A stretch of DNA of 64,000 bases from Candidatus Hinthialibacter antarcticus (GTDB lineage: Bacteria > Hinthialibacterota > Hinthialibacteria > Hinthialibacterales > Hinthialibacteraceae), in the NCBI GenBank assembly GCA_030765645.1, contig JAVCCE010000027.1, forward strand, positions 33,289 to 97,288, written 5' to 3'. Within the stretch, counting starts at the first letter, position 1. Every line of letters starts with the position of its first letter. This document shows, in pieces, positions 33,822-47,056 of the stretch. Below the pieces are notes generated by a model. The model was not told where the DNA came from, did no database searches, and was given only the letters and a program-made list of their open reading frames with translations. A program made the translations under genes and the position numbers.

Positions 33822-36575
33822 ATGAAGAAAGCCTTGCAGATCGCTTTTTTTGAAGCGCGTATGAGCAGTCGCGGCTGGCGGTTTTGGTTGTTGCTGATGC
33901 TCGCGCTCGGCATCTCGCTGTTCGCGCGGCGCGACTACGCCGCCTATGCGGAATACGGCTATTTTTTATCGCCCGCCTATAGTTTTGTGCATCCCAGTTT
34001 TGGTTTGATGTTGAGCGTGTTTTTCTTAGGCACAGTCGCGCTGGCGCTGGACGTCTGCGGCCGCTTGCGGCGGACGCGGATGGACCAGATCGTGTTCCCG
34101 CTGCCGGTCAGCTCAATGGCGCTGATGTGGGGGCGCTTGTTGGGCGTGTTGATTATCATGCTTCCGGTGAGCGCGTTCGGGTTGTTTTCGCTCGCCATCT
34201 GGCAGGTCGTCTATGGGCACAGCGGGATCATTTGGCAGCCGTTTGCTCTGGCCTATTTCCTGATTGTTATTCCCTATCTGGTCCCGATTGCAGCGTTGCT
34301 CATCACGCTGCGGACGTTTTGGAAACACGACTTCGCCGCCTTGTTGGGCGCAGGGACGCTCTGCGGCGTCTTGGGCTACTTCGGCTTTCGCTATGGCATG
34401 GTCATTAACGCATCGGAAATTTGGCAGCAGCTAGGCTCGGCCTCGCCGACGCTGGGCGCCCGCGTCAATTCGTGGGAACACCTCTACCCCGCCGGGGCGC
34501 AACTTCTGACCGGTTTGCTGTTGTTATATCTGGCGCCGTTGTATTTGCGTCGGCAAGAATTACAGCAATGGGTCAAAGTGCGCGGCAAACGCTACGGGTT
34601 GTTCGGCGTCCCCAACCTCATGCGCTGGATCACCAATCTACGTTTTGACCGCCACTTGGGCTTCGGCTACCGGCTCTCGCTCATCACGCTCATTCTGGTC
34701 ACCAGCGGCGGCATCTTCTGGGCGGCGAATTCCCTACGCGAAAACGCTCGCGTACAAGAGTCGTTTGATCCGGTCGGGGCGGCGATTCGCCAAGCGAAAA
34801 TCAAACCGCCCGAAATTGATCTCAAAACCGTGGCGGTACGAATCGAACCCGACGGCCATTACCGCCATCTCGACGTTGAAGCCGTGTTGGATTTCACCGC
34901 GCAGGGCGCGGTGACTCATATTGATCTTGAATTAGACCCGCGCTATCACGTGTATGGCGCCCGCATGGATGGTGAACCCGTCTTTCATGAACAATGGGAC
35001 GAGGTGCTCTCATTCGATTTGGAGGAGCCGCTGCAAGACGGTTCTTCTCACCAGATTATTGTGCGCTATCAAGGAAGCCCCAGCGACCTGCATCCAAAAT
35101 ACAGCGCCTTAGAACAGCAGTGGTTTCCATTGCCGTGGAACCGGGTGCGCACCGAATCGCGCCGCTGGGTGCGGCAGGAAGACGATATCTTCGAAGCCGA
35201 CCTGGAGCTCCATCTTCAACCGCAGCAACGCGGCGCCTTCTCGGGCGAACTGGTGAGCGTTGACGAAGAAAACGGCTCGCGGATCGAGCATTGGCGTACC
35301 TTCCAGCCCGTGCCGACGCTTCAACTCTACTGGGGCGCCTATCAGATATTAGACGCGCCTGACGACCTCTCGCGTATGCGGTTTTATCATTTGCCGACGC
35401 ATGAATATCAAGCCTGGATCTACATGCAGGAAGTGCAGGACCAGGAAGAATATCTCCGCGAAAAATTGGGCCGGCTGCCGTTTCCTCAGTTAACCATTAT
35501 TGAGAAGCCCTATGTGGAAGAAGAAGCCATCATGACGTTTGACCGCTGGTCGCGGTGGAGCGTCGGGCGGGCCAAGCCGCAGCGCTTCGAGCGCAGCATG
35601 CCGGGGCAGATCGCGATTCTTGAAAATCAGACGCGCTATCTGCATGAAGGCGTCTGGCAGCTCGACCGCATGGACGCAGACCCAACCAAAATTCAATTTT
35701 ACCGCTTGCTCAGTCCTGCGCGGGTTGAATTGCAAACGCAATATTTTAACCGTCTCATCGAAACCTATTATAAAGAATCGTTGAACCCGGTCGGCGAATT
35801 GTCTTTTTGGATTCAAGATTATTTGTCGAGTTACGCCGCCAAGATGTTAAACCCCAATACATGGTCGCGGCGCCGCGAAATGAATTATGACGTAGGAGAC
35901 AGCCGCGAACGCCCCTTGTCAATCGCCCAAAGTTCGACCCTGCTCGATCTGCGCGCCAACGGCGGCTACCCCGAGCTGGAACGCGCGCGCGGCGAAGGCT
36001 TGTTTCGCATGTTGCACCACTTGATGGGCGACGACGCCTGGTGGCAATTACAAAAAGACATCTTCCGCGACTTCCGCTTTCGTTCGATGACGGCGGACGA
36101 TTTGCTCAACCGCGCGGAGGCGATCCACGGCGAAGACCTGTCATGGTTTAAAGAGCAATGGGTCTACGGCGATGTGCTGCCTGAATATGAAATTACCATT
36201 GCGGAATCGCAGATTTCAGAAGACAAAATGAAATTCACGCTGGAATATAACATCGTGATTCAAGTAAAAAATCACGGCAGCGGCCGCATGTTCGTCCCGA
36301 TCTATATTGAAACCGAGGGCGACTACATTTTCCGTGACATTGAACTGGATGCGGACGACATCAATACGCTCGCATTGACGACGCCCAACCGCCCCATCAT
36401 GGCGGCGGTTGATCCCGAACATTGGGTGTTGCAAATTCCCTTTCGCGATGAACAAAAAAATAAACGCTTTCGTTCAGAAAAACGAATTAACATCGACGGC
36501 GAAGAAGCATCTGCGCTTAGCCAGGGTTCCCAACGGGGCCGGCGAGGACGGAGACGAGGCGGGTGGAGGTTTTAG
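33822..36575 (+). CDS. ABC-2 permease fused to an inactive M1-peptidase-like domain
   Basis: The 917-residue protein starts with a membrane half of about 305 residues containing some seven hydrophobic segments (FWLLLMLALGISLFA, LMLSVFFLGTVALALDV, LGVLIIMLPVSAFGLFSLAI and later LSLITLILVTSGGIFWAA). RRTRMDQIVFPLPVSS is the ABC-2 coupling region. The remaining 600 residues are extracytoplasmic and resemble M1 aminopeptidases: an N-terminal beta domain (VEAVLDFTAQGAVTHIDLEL), a middle region, and a helical tail with FKEQWVYGDVLPEYEI. The HExxH zinc motif and its downstream Glu are absent, so peptidase activity is not expected. The C-terminus is a basic RGRRGRRRGG tail. It ends directly at the start of the next gene, with no spacer. 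Confidence 0.88.
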   Translation: MKKALQIAFFEARMSSRGWRFWLLLMLALGISLFARRDYAAYAEYGYFLSPAYSFVHPSFGLMLSVFFLGTVALALDVCGRLRRTRMDQIVFPLPVSSMALMWGRLLGVLIIMLPVSAFGLFSLAIWQVVYGHSGIIWQPFALAYFLIVIPYLVPIAALLITLRTFWKHDFAALLGAGTLCGVLGYFGFRYGMVINASEIWQQLGSASPTLGARVNSWEHLYPAGAQLLTGLLLLYLAPLYLRRQELQQWVKVRGKRYGLFGVPNLMRWITNLRFDRHLGFGYRLSLITLILVTSGGIFWAANSLRENARVQESFDPVGAAIRQAKIKPPEIDLKTVAVRIEPDGHYRHLDVEAVLDFTAQGAVTHIDLELDPRYHVYGARMDGEPVFHEQWDEVLSFDLEEPLQDGSSHQIIVRYQGSPSDLHPKYSALEQQWFPLPWNRVRTESRRWVRQEDDIFEADLELHLQPQQRGAFSGELVSVDEENGSRIEHWRTFQPVPTLQLYWGAYQILDAPDDLSRMRFYHLPTHEYQAWIYMQEVQDQEEYLREKLGRLPFPQLTIIEKPYVEEEAIMTFDRWSRWSVGRAKPQRFERSMPGQIAILENQTRYLHEGVWQLDRMDADPTKIQFYRLLSPARVELQTQYFNRLIETYYKESLNPVGELSFWIQDYLSSYAAKMLNPNTWSRRREMNYDVGDSRERPLSIAQSSTLLDLRANGGYPELERARGEGLFRMLHHLMGDDAWWQLQKDIFRDFRFRSMTADDLLNRAEAIHGEDLSWFKEQWVYGDVLPEYEITIAESQISEDKMKFTLEYNIVIQVKNHGSGRMFVPIYIETEGDYIFRDIELDADDINTLALTTPNRPIMAAVDPEHWVLQIPFRDEQKNKRFRSEKRINIDGEEASALSQGSQRGRRGRRRGGWRF

Positions 36576-40916
<4,341 letters not shown>

Positions 40917-40956
40917 TGATTGACGCCCGGACGTTGTCCGGCCCTGGAGGGAGATT

Positions 40957-42585
40957 GTGTCTGCATCAAATGGTATTCGCCTGTTGGTTATGCTCGCCTT
41001 GTGTGTTTCATCATTCACGGGCGTTGCGCAAGAAGTCGCGAAAGAAATTATACAGGAACCGATTGAGCCGTTGGAGATTTATGAATTCTTCGGCGCCGTC
41101 GATTCTATTGAAGATTTGACCGGGACCGTGCGTCTCTTAAAAGAAGGAAGTTACCGCCCGGCGGGCGCCCAACAAGCGCTGACGCTTGAGGCGGCGATCG
41201 TCGTCGCCAACGACAACAACCCGCAGATGAATATCTCCCGCACCAGTTTGCGCAGCGCCTTGTGGCAGCGCGAATTGACCGAAGCGGCCTATCGCGGCTT
41301 GTTTGACCTCGACGCCAGTTTCAACGAACAACTCCGAACCTTCTCGGCGGGCACGATTCGCTTTGACGAAGACGAAGGCCAGGTGTTTGAAACCCGCTCC
41401 GACACCCGCAATGTAGAAGCCGCCCGACTGGCGCCGCGATACCGCCAGCAATTTAAAAACGGCTTGTCGATCAACGTAACGCCCAACCTTGATTTTGAGC
41501 ACGACTCCGACGGTTCGTTCGACAGCAAGTCGGGCAATGATGAAGAGCTGAGCGGCGGCGTGAATATGAACATCAGATACCCGCTGTTTTCAGCGCCGCG
41601 CGAAGGCATTCGACGCGACCTCGAAAATGCGGACATCAACACCTTGCAGTCTGACCTGGGGTTGTATTTGCAGGAAAAATCCATCAAGCAATTGGTGGTC
41701 AATAATTATTGGCGCATCAAACAGCTCGAGCGCGAATTAGAAATTCAAAACGAACGCTTAATTCAGTCGTTGCAGATTGAGTTTATTTTCCGTACGCAAT
41801 ATGAATTTGAAAACGCCTCGCGGGTGCAAGTGGGCGAAGCCCAGATCGACGTGCTCAACAACCAGGCCAACCTCATCAGCCAAGAGGGTTCGTTGCGCGA
41901 CTCCATCGAGCTGTTCAACATCACCCTGGGCCTGCCGCTTGAAACCGAACTCGATCTCATCGATGAACTGGCGGTGGAACCCATCTCGCTTTCCGGCGAC
42001 GAGTGCATTCGTCTGGTGACGGAAAATAACGTAGAGTTGTCCAACTTGAGTTTGTCGATTCGCCAACAAGAAAACAACCTGCGCGTTGCAAAATTAGGCC
42101 AACAGCCAGACTTTAACATCAACAGCCAATATTTCCGCAATGATGAAGATTCTGAGACCATGGGCATCGGCCTTGCCTTCAGCTGGCCGTTCGGCGACGG
42201 CGGCGCCACCCGCGCGCGGGTGCGCATCACCGAAGAAAACCTTGAGCGCCTGCGCATTCAGTTGTGGAACCTCGAACGCCAGCTCATCCAGGAAACCTAC
42301 GACGACCTGCGCACCCTCGACCTGCAACAACAGCGCATCATGATTCTCGAGCGCAACGCCATTCAGGCCGAAGCCAACTTAGACAACGCCCTCTTTACCT
42401 TCAAAGAGTTCGGGCGCATCACCTTCCGCGACATGCAGGATTCACAGATCGACTTGGCGCAAAGCCGGGTGAGCCTGGTACAGGCGATTGTCGGCTATAA
42501 CATTTCCAAGTCGAACCTCATGCAGAAGATCCATGAGTACGAGCCCTCGCAAGAAGTCGCGCCGCTGATTGATTTATTGAATTAA
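40957..42585 (+). CDS. TolC-family outer membrane channel
   Basis: The 542-residue protein begins at GTG (GGAGGGAG just upstream) with a signal peptide ending GVA-QEV. It has the TolC/OEP duplication of long helical hairpins: TLEAAIVVANDNNPQMNISRT-type first helix (near 85), LEIQNERLIQSLQIEFIF, ASRVQVGEAQIDVLNNQANL (near 290), and in the second half ARVRITEENLERLRIQLW and ITFRDMQDSQIDLAQSRVSLVQA (near 490). GRIRGLFDLDAS-like beta segments lie between. It would form the outer-membrane exit duct for the pumps encoded upstream. It is the last gene of the operon and is followed by a terminator at 42613. Confidence 0.92.
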   Translation: MSASNGIRLLVMLALCVSSFTGVAQEVAKEIIQEPIEPLEIYEFFGAVDSIEDLTGTVRLLKEGSYRPAGAQQALTLEAAIVVANDNNPQMNISRTSLRSALWQRELTEAAYRGLFDLDASFNEQLRTFSAGTIRFDEDEGQVFETRSDTRNVEAARLAPRYRQQFKNGLSINVTPNLDFEHDSDGSFDSKSGNDEELSGGVNMNIRYPLFSAPREGIRRDLENADINTLQSDLGLYLQEKSIKQLVVNNYWRIKQLERELEIQNERLIQSLQIEFIFRTQYEFENASRVQVGEAQIDVLNNQANLISQEGSLRDSIELFNITLGLPLETELDLIDELAVEPISLSGDECIRLVTENNVELSNLSLSIRQQENNLRVAKLGQQPDFNINSQYFRNDEDSETMGIGLAFSWPFGDGGATRARVRITEENLERLRIQLWNLERQLIQETYDDLRTLDLQQQRIMILERNAIQAEANLDNALFTFKEFGRITFRDMQDSQIDLAQSRVSLVQAIVGYNISKSNLMQKIHEYEPSQEVAPLIDLLN

Positions 42586-42612
42586 GGATTTTTGTAGTGG
42601 GATAAAATAGAG

Positions 42613-42640
42613 AAGGGCGGTTATTGACCGCCCTTTTTTT
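42613..42640 (+). terminator. Rho-independent terminator of the hybrid efflux operon
   Basis: AAGGGCGG (42613-42620) pairs perfectly with CCGCCCTT (42628-42635) around a seven-base loop, followed by five further T. It is 27 bases after the TolC stop and closes the operon. On the minus strand it also lies just past the flagellar-rod-like gene. Confidence 0.92.
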
Positions 42641-42660
42641 GTGTGGAGAGATTGAAAGCC

Positions 42661-42948
42661 TTACGCAATGAGGTCGATGGTTTCTTTCATCATCTCGTCG
42701 CCGGTGCGGATAATCGCGGCGCTGGCGCGGGTGGCGTTTTCTTCGCGGCGCAAGGCAATCGCTTCTTCGGGGATGTCGACGCTCGAGAGTTCGACCGTGT
42801 CGCCTTGCGCATTGACGGTGACAGGCGCTTTCTCGCCGGGTTTGACGCCGTAGCCGGGCGTGTTGAGGTTCGCGAGATTGTTGGCGGCGTCAAGCGCCCG
42901 CAATCGCGACGAGGTCAGGCCCGAAAGTCCAATCGAAAGAATATCCAT
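42661..42948 (-). CDS. Miniature flagellar rod/hook-like protein
   Basis: The 95-residue protein is built from the two ends of a flagellar rod protein. LSGLTSSRLRALDAANNLANLNTPGYG (residues 8-34) matches the N-terminal helix and ANN.AN.NTPGY signature of FlgB/FlgC/FlgG. AALRREENATRASAAIIRTGDEMM-type C-terminal helix (residues 66-90) matches the FlgC C-terminus. The large middle domain is missing. No other flagellar gene is present. In rod proteins these helices assemble as a coiled-coil tube, so self-assembly is plausible but unproven. The ATG at 42948 begins MDILSIGLSG; an upstream in-frame start at 42978 adds ten residues without a better ribosome-binding site. Confidence 0.78.
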   Translation of the reverse strand: MDILSIGLSGLTSSRLRALDAANNLANLNTPGYGVKPGEKAPVTVNAQGDTVELSSVDIPEEAIALRREENATRASAAIIRTGDEMMKETIDLIA

Positions 42949-43069
42949 CGTGTTTCTATTATATCGTTGAATTCTCATTTCGCCAATTCAGGCCTGTTTC
43001 TGATTGCCCGGCTCCGCTAGCATAACACTGTGGCGTTCGATTTTTGGTATTGGGTCGTGAACTACTCCC

Positions 43070-44284
43070 GTGAACCGATTTTTCTATTTCTTTCTGGGCC
43101 TCATTTTGACCTGCGTGTTGGCGGCGCTGCTATGGGCGGCGAAAACCCATCAAGAGACCGTTGTGGGGCTGCCGACGCTATTAACCCGTGAATTTCGCCC
43201 GCTCTTACAGCATGAACGCATCATTGACGTCAATCTGGGCGAGGTGCAAAAACGCGCCGAAGAGTTAATGGCCGAACACGGCTATATTCAAGAAATCATC
43301 ATCCGCAAAGAAGACCGCAACGGCGTCAAACGGACGCTGTATCCACTGACCTACGACATCGACCATCCGGGGTTTCCGCCACAGCGCGACCCGGCGTTTG
43401 TTCCCAAATTAATCATGGAGCGCGAGCGCACGCTAGGCGAGTTGTTTATCCGCATCGACGCGCAACGCAGCCGACTGTTTCAGGGCGCTATCAACGGCAG
43501 CATCGCCGCGTTGTTGATCGTCGCGGCGCTTGGCGTCTACACCCTGCGCAGCAAAGACGAAGAAGTGCGCAAAACCACCACCCTGCTCGAAGAGAAACAG
43601 CGCGAGCTGATCCACATCGAACGGCTGGCGCTGGTGGGGCAGATCACCGCCAACTTGCTGCATGATTTAAAGAAGCCCGTCTTGAATATTCGCGCCGAAG
43701 CCGAGAACCTGCCGAAAGGAGATTCGCGCCGCACCATCGAAGAAGAAACCGACCTGTTCTTGAATCTGCTACGCGACTTGCGCCTGGAAAGTTTCTTACA
43801 GCACGACGCCGAGCGCGCCGAGTTTGTCGATGTAGGCGAGACCATTTTGCGGTCGCTGCGTTTGGTGCGCTACGCCCAAAACAACGTCAGCGTCGAGTTT
43901 AACCTGCCGGACGAACTGCCGTTTTTGTTTGGACAGCGCCACCATTTAATTCAGGTGTTCTCTAACATTTTGTTGAATGCTTTTCAGGCGTTGAACGGCG
44001 AAGGCTCCATACGCATCCGCGCTCGACGCGTTGATGAAGGCGAGGCGTCCTTGTTGGAAGTCGCGTTTTCTGACGACGGCCCCGGCATCCCCACCGAGGC
44101 GGCGGAGCGTATCTTTGAACCGTTTTTCTCCACCCGGCGCGATTCCGAATCGACCGGGCTCGGGTTGTATATCACCAAGAGCCTGGTCGTAAGTTTAGGC
44201 GGGGTCATCGCCGTCCACAGCATCCCCAAACACGGCTGCACTTTTACACTGCGCTTTCCGCTCAGCGACGAAGAAAAAAATTAA
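43070..44284 (+). CDS. Membrane sensor histidine kinase
   Basis: The 404-residue kinase has two membrane helices (residues about 4-24, and about 139-160, ALLIVAALGVYTL) enclosing a periplasmic sensor of 115 residues with no recognised fold. DHp follows with the phospho-acceptor His198 in LLHDLKKPVLNI. The catalytic domain has the N-box NILLNAFQAL, G1 DDGPGIP, F-box FEPFFSTR and G2 GLGLYITKS. Start is GTG. It converges on a NifA-like regulator gene 33 bases away. That regulator has no receiver domain, so the kinase's partner is not settled by context. Confidence 0.92.
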   Translation: MNRFFYFFLGLILTCVLAALLWAAKTHQETVVGLPTLLTREFRPLLQHERIIDVNLGEVQKRAEELMAEHGYIQEIIIRKEDRNGVKRTLYPLTYDIDHPGFPPQRDPAFVPKLIMERERTLGELFIRIDAQRSRLFQGAINGSIAALLIVAALGVYTLRSKDEEVRKTTTLLEEKQRELIHIERLALVGQITANLLHDLKKPVLNIRAEAENLPKGDSRRTIEEETDLFLNLLRDLRLESFLQHDAERAEFVDVGETILRSLRLVRYAQNNVSVEFNLPDELPFLFGQRHHLIQVFSNILLNAFQALNGEGSIRIRARRVDEGEASLLEVAFSDDGPGIPTEAAERIFEPFFSTRRDSESTGLGLYITKSLVVSLGGVIAVHSIPKHGCTFTLRFPLSDEEKN

Positions 44285-44317
44285 CGCTTCTCTAATCGGT
44301 AAAGACTATCAATCTGG

Positions 44318-45895
44318 TTACTTGTTGGTGCGGAACTGTTTGGGGACGATGCCGTGTTTTTTGAGGCGCAACCCCATCACCCGTTCGGTGACGCCCAGCG
44401 CCTTGGCGGTCTTGGCTTGGTTGCCGCGCGAGGCCTCCAACGCTTCGAGAATGATCTCGCGCTCGACGTTATCGAGAATTGCTTGCAAGGTTTCGCCTTG
44501 CCCGTTAGAAACCACCCCGGCGTTTTGCAGCGTGGCGGGCATGTGGTGCGCGTGAATCACGCCGTTGTTTGAAACCAGGGCGGCGCGTTCGATGCAGTTT
44601 TCCATCTCGCGCACGTTGCCCGGCCAGTCGTAGCGCATCAATAAGTCAATCGCGGGCGACGAAATGCGATAGATGCTCTTGCGGTTGGCGCGGCTGAATT
44701 TGTCGATGAAATGGTCAGCCAACAGCGGGATGTCGGTCTTGCGGTCGCGCAGCGGCGGCAACGCAATGGTGAACAAGCCCAAGCGATAATAGAGGTCTTG
44801 TCGAAAGCGGTCTTCGCCGCAGAGCGCTTCTAATTTGCGGCGGCTGGCAGCGATGATGCGCACATTGCCTTTTTCGACGCCGTCCCCGCCGGGGCGGGCG
44901 TACTCGCCTGATTCTAAAAACCGCAACAATTTTACCTGCAACGCCGGCGCAAAATCGCTGATTTCTTCAATGAATAACGTCCCGCATTCGGCTTGTTCGA
45001 TCAGCCCCAGTTTACGCGGGGTTCCGTTGTTGGCGCTTTGGCCGAAGAGTTCGCGGTCGAGGCTGCCTTCGGGCAATTGCGCGCAATTGAGGATCACAAA
45101 CGGGCGCTCGGCGCGGGCGCTGTTGCTGTGAATGACGCGGGCGGCGCGTTCTTTACCGACGCCGTGTTCGCCGCGCAGCAGCAGGGTCGAATCTTTGGGC
45201 GCAATTTGGGCGATACGGTCAAACACGCTCAGCATGACGTCCGAATTGCCGACCATATCGTCGAGGCGAAAGCGGGTGTTCCATTCATGGTGCAGGGCGA
45301 TGGTTTCCTGCACCATGCCCATGCGTTCTTCGACGGCGGTTTGACGCATCCGCGCCGGGTGGGCGATCATCGACGCGATGATTGAAAGCAGCCGCATGTC
45401 ATTGGCAGTCGAGACGTCGTCTTCGAGTAAGCGATAGGCGCCCAAGGCCCCGATGGCTTCGCTGCCCCATTTGATAGGGACGCACAAAAACGCCACCTCT
45501 TTTTTGCGCGGCATCTTGGCTGCTCCGGCCCGGTTGAGAAACTCCGGCTCGTCAGACGCGCCGGGCGAAACAATGGGTTGCCCGGTTTGCACCACCCGAC
45601 CGGTCACGCCTTGGCCGATGCGATAACGCCCACGTTCGCGCTGACTGGTCGAAAGCCCATAAGACGATTCAACCACCACTTCGTTTGAATAGCGGTTATA
45701 CACCGCGACAAAACTTTGCAAGAGGCCATATTGCTCGGCTAAAGCCTTCAAGACAGGCTCCGCCATCGAGTCGAGCGCGGCGTTTTCGTCGAGATGTTCG
45801 CTGATCGAAAACAGCAGCGATATATCTTTTGCCCGGGACAGATCATTCTGATCATCCCGTTTGCGAGTATTTTGTTTGGTCGCTTCAGCAATCAT
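44318..45895 (-). CDS. NifA-like AAA+ transcriptional regulator lacking GAFTGA
   Basis: The 525-residue protein has a GAF domain (residues about 35-185), an AAA+ sigma-54-interaction domain (about 215-440) and a Fis-type helix-turn-helix at the C-terminus (NQAKTAKALGVTERVMGLRL), the same order as NifA. Walker A is GEHGVGKE, and Walker B is TLFIEEISD with the usual Asp changed to Glu. Between ELFG and the following helix the GAFTGA loop that contacts sigma-54 is absent; the region reads QSANNGTPRKLG. WPGNVREMENCIERA is the normal sensor-II region. TyrR-like regulators that lack GAFTGA work with sigma-70, so this one may too. Its ligand and targets are unknown. Confidence 0.88.
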   Translation of the reverse strand: MIAEATKQNTRKRDDQNDLSRAKDISLLFSISEHLDENAALDSMAEPVLKALAEQYGLLQSFVAVYNRYSNEVVVESSYGLSTSQRERGRYRIGQGVTGRVVQTGQPIVSPGASDEPEFLNRAGAAKMPRKKEVAFLCVPIKWGSEAIGALGAYRLLEDDVSTANDMRLLSIIASMIAHPARMRQTAVEERMGMVQETIALHHEWNTRFRLDDMVGNSDVMLSVFDRIAQIAPKDSTLLLRGEHGVGKERAARVIHSNSARAERPFVILNCAQLPEGSLDRELFGQSANNGTPRKLGLIEQAECGTLFIEEISDFAPALQVKLLRFLESGEYARPGGDGVEKGNVRIIAASRRKLEALCGEDRFRQDLYYRLGLFTIALPPLRDRKTDIPLLADHFIDKFSRANRKSIYRISSPAIDLLMRYDWPGNVREMENCIERAALVSNNGVIHAHHMPATLQNAGVVSNGQGETLQAILDNVEREIILEALEASRGNQAKTAKALGVTERVMGLRLKKHGIVPKQFRTNK

Positions 45896-46086
45896 TTTAA
45901 TGCCTCATACGTGGTGTCTCATATTGTAGAAAATGCTCAAAAACAGACAGGACAAGTTGATTTTTCTACGCATACGGCATTGCGCCTGCTGTCTGGCTAT
46001 TCGGGCGACATTCGAATCAAAGCCGCTCTTTGTCACCTGAAACACCATACTTACGAGCCTCAACTCTTACGAAAATGTCGGAGATT

Positions 46087-46132
46087 GTTCAGGTTTTGCA
46101 CACCTGAACCGCATGTCTTTCTATACAGACAT
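46087..46132. promoter_or_regulatory. Two adjacent perfect inverted repeats
   Basis: GTTCAGGT (46087-46094) pairs with ACCTGAAC (46102-46109), and CATGTCT (46112-46118) with AGACATG (46126-46132). They lie in the 271-base gap between pcm and the NifA-like gene, both on the minus strand. They could be an operator upstream of the regulator or a bipartite transcript end for pcm. No T-run follows on either strand. Confidence 0.4.
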
Positions 46133-46166
46133 GAAATTTAGGCGCCAAAATGGAATCATGCGGGAT

Positions 46167-46970
46167 TTAGTCTTCTTCGGCTTGTCCTGTCATGGGGACA
46201 AAATTCACGGGGAGGACGGTTCGTTTAACGACTTGATCGGCGTTTTTTTGTAGAACCATCAGTTGTTGCTCTTTATCTCCAACGGGAATCACCAAGCGGG
46301 CGCCGATTTTTAACTGGTCAATCAGCGGCTGGGGAATATGCTCTGGCGCGGCGGTGACGATGATCCCATCAAAGGGCGCGTGTTCGGGCCAGCCTTGATA
46401 GCCGTCTCCCGCGCGAACATGAATGTTGGAGTACTCTAACTGATCGTTGAGCAATTTTTTGGCGCGTTCGGCGAGCGGCGCGACGATTTCGATGGTGTAG
46501 ACCTCTTTCACAACTTCAGCCAATATCGCCGCCTGATAGCCGGAGCCTGCGCCGATTTCTAAAATCACATCGTCCGGCTCGGGGTTTAAGAGGGTGGTCA
46601 TCAAGGCAACGATGTACGGCTGAGAGATGGTTTGATCGTATCCGATGGGCAAGGGGTGGTCGCGATAGGCGCGGTGAATCAGCCCTTTCGGGACAAACAG
46701 GTGGCGTTTGACGGTGCGCATGGCGTCTAACACACGGCGGTCTTTGATGTCACGCGCTTCGATTTGGGTGCGCACCATGGTTTCGCGAAAGCGGTCTAGG
46801 GTTTGGTCGTCAACTTCCGCCTGGCTAAAGAGGCTCCAGCCAAACACCACCGCCGCCGCGCAGCCCGCGATCAATAATAAGTTGAATAATGAGTACGCCC
46901 AGATAGGCATACGGTCGAACCCTGCCATAATAAGCCAACCGCCCCGACACTCGCTGGATGTCATTTTCAT
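46167..46970 (-). CDS. pcm: Protein-L-isoaspartate O-methyltransferase with N-terminal membrane anchor
   Basis: The 267-residue enzyme methylates damaged isoaspartyl residues with S-adenosylmethionine to start their repair. The catalytic domain starts near residue 55 with MVRTQIEARDIKDRRVLDAM, continues with PIGYDQTISQPYIVALM and motif I ILEIGAGSGYQAAIL, and ends with GIIVTAAPEHIPQPLIDQL and ARLVIPVGD, all typical of Pcm. Unlike E. coli Pcm (208 residues), it has an extra N-terminus with a membrane segment (AYSLFNLLLIAGCAAAVVFGW). This suggests a membrane-anchored, probably periplasmic-facing enzyme, although SAM supply outside the cytoplasm is questionable. Several in-frame Met codons make the exact start uncertain. 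Confidence 0.92.
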   Translation of the reverse strand: MKMTSSECRGGWLIMAGFDRMPIWAYSLFNLLLIAGCAAAVVFGWSLFSQAEVDDQTLDRFRETMVRTQIEARDIKDRRVLDAMRTVKRHLFVPKGLIHRAYRDHPLPIGYDQTISQPYIVALMTTLLNPEPDDVILEIGAGSGYQAAILAEVVKEVYTIEIVAPLAERAKKLLNDQLEYSNIHVRAGDGYQGWPEHAPFDGIIVTAAPEHIPQPLIDQLKIGARLVIPVGDKEQQLMVLQKNADQVVKRTVLPVNFVPMTGQAEED

Positions 46971-47056
46971 CCATGCGTGTTACTCTTATAGTTTATATCT
47001 CGTAGAATTGAATACTATTGGGAAGTTTTCTCACTCTTATCATTTAAAGGCAACCG

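Noticed and set aside
42685..42948. Possibility that the small rod-like gene is a truncated flgC pseudogene
   Set aside because: Both ends are intact with a clean start and stop, and the middle is neatly absent rather than decayed, so a functional short protein is more likely.
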